This document shows positions 58,475 through 64,000 of a stretch of 64,000 bases of DNA, in pieces (position 1 is the stretch's first letter; each line of letters starts with the position of its first letter). The DNA is from Norana najaformis (taxonomy: Eukaryota; Annelida; Clitellata; Crassiclitellata; Hormogastridae). The position numbers and the translations under genes are program-made. The DNA lies in assembly GCA_964023275.1 (NCBI GenBank), contig OZ029915.1:21604775-21668774 (forward strand), in the 5' to 3' direction. The notes under the pieces were generated by a model. That model was not told the origin of the DNA. It did not search any database and saw nothing but the letters and a program-made list of their open reading frames with translations.

Positions 58475-59430
58475 TTTTGATGCCATGTTAATGCTTGATG
58501 TTGGAGACAAATCAAAACAGGTGTCACCCAATTGTTCTTTCGTCATTACAATCAACCGAAATCTAAAGTGATGCCTGTGAACGTTGTTAGGCAAACACCT
58601 GCATTGTTCACGCGTTTAATCCAATCCAACACCTGCTTCAAATCGGGTGCTTGTTTACTTAGACCCCATCCTCGCGCCGCATTCTCTTAACCCTATGGTA
58701 TTGGACCACGGACGGTGTTACCCCGGTAGACCCATCGACTCATCCGAATCAGAAATCACTGTTCTATACTAATGCCGTGTGAAGGCCGAAGGGGATGGTG
58801 CCCTGCCGAGCCCCTCACTACCCCACTGTTCGCCGCCGCCCATAATTCCGCAGCTCAGACAGCATTTTGCAATGACAACGTCGAATCGATAGCGCATATT
58901 AAGTGACATTTAACGATGGCGCGCAGTTTAATCGGCGCTCGGTCCATCCGTCTTGTCGACGGATGCACGGCAACCTGATTATCGGGACGTGACTGCAGCC
59001 GAGGAGGAGGAAGAGGGACGAAGCAGCAGGAAGAGAGATAGGGGAAGGAGATGGTAGAAGTCCTTGCACCACTCCGCCGTTGTCTGTCACTGGCCACTGA
59101 CGTCTGCTCCCTCCGATATAATATGATGTCATTAATAATACTCATCGCTTTGCTTTCGTTTGGTCGGCCCGATGGACGAATGTAGGCGCATCGCACATCT
59201 GGAATCCACTTCCTTTCGCTGCCACGCAAGGCTTTTATATTCTGCATAAAACAGGTGAACTAGCTGCGAAGGGGACTAACAGTATATCTGTCTATAGTAC
59301 TCTACACTCCACGTTAGAAAACCCTAGTCATCATGAAGCACCCGTCCGTCCGTCTGCCTGTGTATTTCACTGCACAATCTGTTCTCTATCTATCTTTCTT
59401 TCTACTTCACTTTTTCGCTCAGTATAGCCT
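58475..59430. other. Spacer, no gene recognised
   Basis: A minus-strand frame of 130 residues at 58855-59247 is Arg/Ser-rich without a known domain. The region is less AT-rich than average and could include an exon or promoter, which I cannot show. Confidence 0.3.
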
Positions 59431-59437
59431 TTTTCAA

Positions 59438-59555
59438 TCAGTCAGTCAGTCAGTCAGTCAGTCAGTCAGTCAGTCAGTCATTCAGTCTGTCTGTCTGTCT
59501 GCCTGCCTGTCTGTCTGTCTGTCTGTCTGTCTCTCTGTATGTCTGTCTGTCTCTC
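59438..59555 (+). repeat. (CAGT)n and (TGTC)n microsatellites
   Basis: AGTC/CAGT units at about 59438-59482 pass directly into TGTC units with GCCTGCC interruptions. Confidence 0.95.
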
Positions 59556-59783
59556 TCTCTTGCTTTAGTCTCCATCAGCTTCTCTTCGATTGACGTTGAC
59601 CAGCATAAGCAGCAGCATTCAGCAGTCAGACTTTGATAGGGTGAGTGAATGGGTAGATGGGGTGCTGTTGGGTGAGCGGAGTGCTGATGGGTGAATGTTG
59701 TATCCATGATTCGCAGCGGCTGTTAAAGTTCCTCTAAGGAAAGATTGACCGTTAACAAAGCACATGATTGACAGCGCACCTGT

Positions 59784-60080
59784 GTGTGCCATCCTAGGCT
59801 TATCTTTTGTTTGCTTCTTCTTCCCTCGGTTGCCGTTTGCTTTAACGTCTCCCTGTCGGCCGCCGTTCTTCACTGTCTTCGCGCCTGTGTGCCTGACTGT
59901 TACGGCGCGTTGGAGACCGACAGCCGAGGCCGGCTTGCTAGTGTCCGCCGCTGGCGAAGGTGCGCTCTTTCTGATTGTGAAGGCGCCTGGCTGTTTAACA
60001 AGTTGAACAGCGGTCAGACGACGATGTGGACATATGTGAGTCAAATTGACCAGTGCAGTATAAATTCGAATTACTGTTGA
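59784..60080 (+). CDS. Candidate small secreted Cys-rich protein, 98 residues
   Basis: The frame begins MCHPRLIFCLLLLPSVAVCF, a plausible signal peptide, and the rest has eight or so Cys (HCLRACVPDCYG, RRCALSDCEG, QCSINSNYC). This would suit a small disulphide-rich secreted peptide. The minus strand is open across the same DNA for 203 residues (59619-60230), with a basic stretch NRGKKKQTKDKPR and possible splice sites (CACACAG then GTGCGC near 59792, TTCTGTTAAG near 60088). Only one strand, if either, is coding. The locus is clearly richer in G and C than its surroundings. Confidence 0.2.
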   Translation: MCHPRLIFCLLLLPSVAVCFNVSLSAAVLHCLRACVPDCYGALETDSRGRLASVRRWRRCALSDCEGAWLFNKLNSGQTTMWTYVSQIDQCSINSNYC

Positions 60081-60084
60081 TTTC

Positions 60085-61140
60085 TTAACAGAAGAAAAGG
60101 GCGATAAGGTGACAGAGGAAGCCGGTGTGTTGAGCAATAGATAGACGTCGAGGCATGGGTGGTTTACGTTCTTTTGTTTGCAAAAACACAAGTCAGACAT
60201 ACAAACTATATCCAAAAACACCAAGCGCAAGTCATAAAATTTTCATTCTCTTAAAATTTAGCTGATTATATGGCAGACATGAGACCTTAAGGAGCTGAAC
60301 AGATTTTATTGTGGAGTACCAACACTTACTGAAAGGAAATTGCAGACGGCACGAACTAACAAATTCACCGAAGTAGTCGAACCAAAGAATATCTATTGAT
60401 AGTTATATATGGGTAAATGTCGGTTAGATCGCCCGATGCGTCGGAGTGGTCTACCCACCCACAGTAGAAGTGAAGACGCAGTTGTAGAGATGTTTATTCG
60501 ATATACACGTCCAGCACAGCCAGGCACAATTCCTCCCCAGAGGCTTATAACCACCGCTTTTATAGTGCTTCCGGGGTCGGCTGCAGACCAAAATTACCGA
60601 CTAGGACTGGCGCAAGATATGACCTTGTTTGCTGAGGTTCCCGCGTTGCCATTTTTGTAAGGCATGAACCTTGTTACTCAGCTCGGGCACTCAAGCCAGT
60701 GCGCCAGCGTCTGCACAATGTAATAACTGCCTTGTTTGTCTGTTCGCTCTCTTTCTCTTTGTGTCTGTGTGTCTCTTTCTCTCTGTCTCTTTCTCTTTCT
60801 CTCTGTCTATTAATCTACATGATACTAGTCTTATTGGTTTAGCAAAGATGCTGTATAGGGTTCTTCAAAAATATGAAACGCTGCTACAATCTTCATTATG
60901 TCTCTGTAGCATTTTAAGTTGAAAACCCGATACACGAATGCTTGAGAATCGAAATATTCGATGAAGAATAAAGTAATTATTAAATAATAATATTAAATAG
61001 TTATTAAGATCTATGGCAAAAACCCATTAAAAAACAATCAATCTTCTTATATATTTGACTTATTATTATGCATAGTTTTTTCCAACGTAAACTGCTGGTT
61101 TATTATAATACCAAGAAATAATTTTCCAGTTTTTTGCTTA
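60085..61140. other. Spacer, no gene seen
   Basis: It includes a TCTCTTTCTCTGTC pyrimidine run at about 60745-60805. No recognisable gene. Confidence 0.4.
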
Positions 61141-61350
61141 ATATAATCTCGAAATTTCTTCAAAGCCCAAGAAAACCAAGTCGGGAAACCAGCTTATTCA
61201 CAGGCGCTCAGTCAAAACAAAATTGATAGGCAGGTAAGGTCAAGTTCGGTTCCAAGTAGAGATCAAAGTGTGAGACAGGTCGACAGTCAGCCAGCAGCCG
61301 TGAGCGGTGTTTATAATTGAAGCGGCGAAAGAGATTAGAAGGAGAGGATG
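61141..61350 (-). mobile_element. LINE 3' UTR fragment, family A
   Basis: It matches 9134-9335 in the same orientation: AATCTCGA(G/A)ATTTCT, then GAACCAGCTTATTCACAGGC against GAAACCAGCTTATTCACAGG, GGTTCGGTTCCA and TGTTT.TAATTGAAGCGG. Only the untranslated part remains. Confidence 0.7.
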
Positions 61351-61354
61351 CTTT

Positions 61355-62170
61355 GAAGAGTAATGCTTTCGGCTTTTTATTGCATCAATTACTCTTGTCT
61401 CTTATGAGATCGCAACTTATTTACGTACGTTATTCAGAAGTATTTAGCCTGTGCCTTACTAAAACATTTAGTCCATCCCCATTCATTAATTAGGCCTATT
61501 ATTTGAAAATCTTGTAAGTTAAAATATTTGATTCACTTGCAAACAAAATTAATTAGGCTTAGGCGATACAATAACAGCATCATTGATATTAATTATTGAT
61601 CATATTTGACTCAGCAAGAATCTTTATATTTAAATTACTCGATCCTATTATTATTATTACTTGCTTACGCTTGAAAGATAGCTTTTGCCAGATTACGTAG
61701 CAATTAAGTTTACAAAGTACGTGTCACAGGTCATCAAAAAATTTACATAAGTCAACAAAAACATCAGCTGACATCTATGATATTAAATTGTGATATATCA
61801 GCAGTGCTCGTTCTAAAATATTGTATCTCTTTGTGAAAAAAGAAACTTTTAAAATGATACACATCCCACAAGCAGTCCATAGAAAGCGGAGATACACGCT
61901 TCAACATTTGAGGACATGGGATTTGCGATCCCAAATATGCAACACGTGGGTTCCTTTCAATTTATTCTGTAGTTTCGTTGAAGATTTAATCCACAAACAG
62001 CAGTATAGCATGTCTGGTTTTGTTTTGCAAGAAAATCAGGCTGAAGTATTTGAGTGTAGATGCAGTTATTCGCATCCTTAATTCACAGCTATCTATAAAT
62101 ATGGGTATAATATTATAACAGGAAGATAGAGACAACCAGAGTAACTGACAAACAAGTTGAATTCGGTATC
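61355..62170. other. Spacer, no gene recognised
   Basis: An 86-residue plus frame at 61821-62081 (ending ECRCSYSHP) has no known domain. Confidence 0.35.
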
Positions 62171-62176
62171 TAACAA

Positions 62177-62391
62177 TTATTATTATTATTATTGTTGTTG
62201 TTGTTATTATTTATTATTATTATTTGCATTTATTAAGCGCAAGGCCAGTGAATCTGAATCGGGGGCGCTAAGCAATTGTGGATAAATGACTTGCTCAAGG
62301 TCCCTACACAGTAACCGTCTAAATGGGAGGCTCGAACCGGTGCTCTCCGTGTTACAAGCCGAGGGCTCATCCAGTCGTCTACCGTGCCCCA
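62177..62391 (-). mobile_element. tRNA-derived SINE (family S1), copy 3
   Basis: Minus strand: head GGGGCACGGTAGACGACTGG, CGGCTTGTAACACGGAGAGC, box B (GGTTCGAGCC), CTTGAGCAAGTCATTTATCC, CACAATTGCTTAGCGCCCCC, GATTCAGATTCACTGGCCTT and GCGCTTAATAAATGCAAATA, then an ATA/ACA triplet tail of about 45 bases. Longest and best-preserved copy. Confidence 0.88.
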
Positions 62392-62399
62392 TGAACAGC

Positions 62400-63960
62400 A
62401 ATGAACAACTTTAGCTGAGTTCAATGCCTTACTTTTTGACGTGAATTATATTAAGGGAAATTTGCAATTGCATTATACATGGGATCCTCATAACCTCTGA
62501 ACGATCGACTTATTGTAACCTACAGTGACACAAATTTGCTCAAAGTATGAATCAAAATCGCGTTGTCTAACTTGCACAGATAATTTGCGAAACGCAACTT
62601 GTATAATATTCTTAACATGCATCGAAAACACGCAAAAATATCTCAATGGTTATTCACTCCGGAAAATGTCAAAATCGTCTACTTCGCGATCATATGTTTA
62701 AGTGCATAGAAGACTAGGTGACTTCGACCGAACGTAAGTGCGAGACTTTTCTGACCGAGAATAAGTGTCATCGAAACTATAATGTGTACAAGAATACGGC
62801 TGCCCCTCCTGCTGCTTCTCACGTCGTCATCCATACCAATAAATGACTAAGAGACTACTTGAATATGTCCGAGACTACTTGAATATGTCATCATGTGAAT
62901 ACAAGACTATGCGTGTATACTTAACTCCAAGACTGTCCGACAACGCGAACACGTTACTGCGCGACTATCAGCTTACGACACTGACTGCGTTGCGAGGCAA
63001 CTAAGAGACTTCGTAACTATATGACTACATGACTGGTGCTCGTGACTATGAGATTAAGTGCACACGAGACTACGGTTACTTCTCTGCTCCCTCTCCATTG
63101 TAATGACGTCCCTTTCGGTCCAGGGTTGCGCCTATGCATAGAAAAGGTAGAAAATACAAACGCTGTGTGCAAAGTTCTGAATTTTACCGAGATAATATAA
63201 GATGGTTCTATTGATTTGTCTGATTCTATCAACCATCAATGGAGGTAAGGTTATGAAAAACTTGCCTGTTATACGCCGAAAGTAGAGAAAAGATTCGGTT
63301 ACACAGACCGTCATGGCCGTGTCTCTTTGTTTTCCTGCCAGACCCCAGTATACTTTCCTCTCTGTCCGTTTCTGTTACTTATATTACTCTAACCTATTAT
63401 ACCTGTTTTCTTCCATACATAATACAAACATTGTGGCGTCTCCATCTTCTAAACTGTGCTTCACTGCCGTTAGCGCTACTGAAAATACCTCGTACGAAGT
63501 AAGGTGGTATATCATTTTTCATATAAATTCATACAATTTCTCCAAATTATATTTCCCAACTCTATACATCAAAACGTTATCACTTTAAAAGCCTAACATC
63601 AAATCTATTATACATACAGAAAATACGTGCATATATCTCACTCAAACCTATACATGTCTGCTTACCTAATCATGATTACGACCGTCTGAGGCAATAGTAT
63701 ATTCACAAATACAAACCTGAGTTGTGCGCCTATTTCTAATTTCTGGGCGTCGTCTAACGCAGCCTGATCATAAAATACGCTGATAAACATAACAAGGGTT
63801 TTACGTGCTTCAGAAGACATCTGTTATTATATGTTAGAACCACTCCAAATGTATCGGGAATGCTTAAGACCCAATTCTCTCTATAGCCTCGTCTTAGAAA
63901 CTGTGATTGTGTCCACTGACACAGTATTACAATGCTTCTCGAGTATACCCTAATGGACTG
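62400..63960. other. Spacer, no gene seen
   Basis: A loose GAGACTAC-type repetition occurs at about 62850-63070 (GAGACTACTTGAATATGTC appears twice in tandem). No gene is recognised. Confidence 0.4.
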
Positions 63961-63965
63961 GTCTT

Positions 63966-64000
63966 CTTCTTCTCCTCCTCCTCCTCTTCTCCTCCTTCTG
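63966..64000 (+). repeat. (CTC/CTT)n pyrimidine microsatellite at the window edge
   Basis: TCTTCTTCTCCTCCTCCTCC continues to the end of the window. Confidence 0.9.

Overview
The window looks like nuclear DNA of an animal, most likely a marine invertebrate. The support is vertebrate-like gene families (an ankyrin/SOCS-box protein and a leucine-rich-repeat receptor-like protein), many fragments of CR1/L2-type LINEs (one with a virus-like 2A motif, known mainly from LINEs of sea urchins, lancelets and other marine invertebrates), tRNA- and 5S-derived retroposons, and strong enrichment of the palindrome TAGGCCTA. I cannot name the species or phylum. The window is gene-poor, and most of it is repeats and unannotatable AT-rich spacer.

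Two protein-coding regions are well supported, both on the minus strand: an ankyrin-repeat protein with a SOCS-like box (3953-5364) and a 723-residue single-exon LRR transmembrane protein (32769-34940). A third, weaker gene model is a set of minus-strand exon candidates between 20.9 and 24.7 kb. Two of these join in phase across a 107-base intron with an excellent polypyrimidine tract.

Layout: 1-3.9 kb, spacer and a decayed CR1/L2 LINE. 3.9-5.4 kb, ankyrin/SOCS gene. 5.4-10.6 kb, spacer with LINE 3' ends, a tRNA-SINE and a 42-base tandem array. 12.6-19.8 kb, a satellite block: about 5 kb of degenerate CTCA/CACT repeat, a 123-base minisatellite, a polypyrimidine 27-base array and a near-perfect 27-base array of about 24 copies. 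20.9-24.7 kb, candidate exons and an RTE-like LINE tail. 26-31.9 kb, SINEs, an inverted-repeat MITE, a 5S-rRNA-derived piece and telomere-like degenerate repeats. 32.7-35 kb, LRR gene. 36-48 kb, a nest of inverted-repeat elements: an AACGTT-rich family with 143-base subrepeats, a duplicated proline-rich coding remnant, a small hairpin element and a 1.5-kb symmetric cluster. 48-64 kb, spacer with LINE/SINE pieces and microsatellites.

The most unusual points are the AACGTT-rich terminal-repeat family with its associated unrecognised coding remnant, the symmetric cluster at 46.4-48.0 kb, the satellite that starts exactly at the end of a dispersed repeat, and the 2A-like motif in the LINE. All counts and alignments were made by eye.
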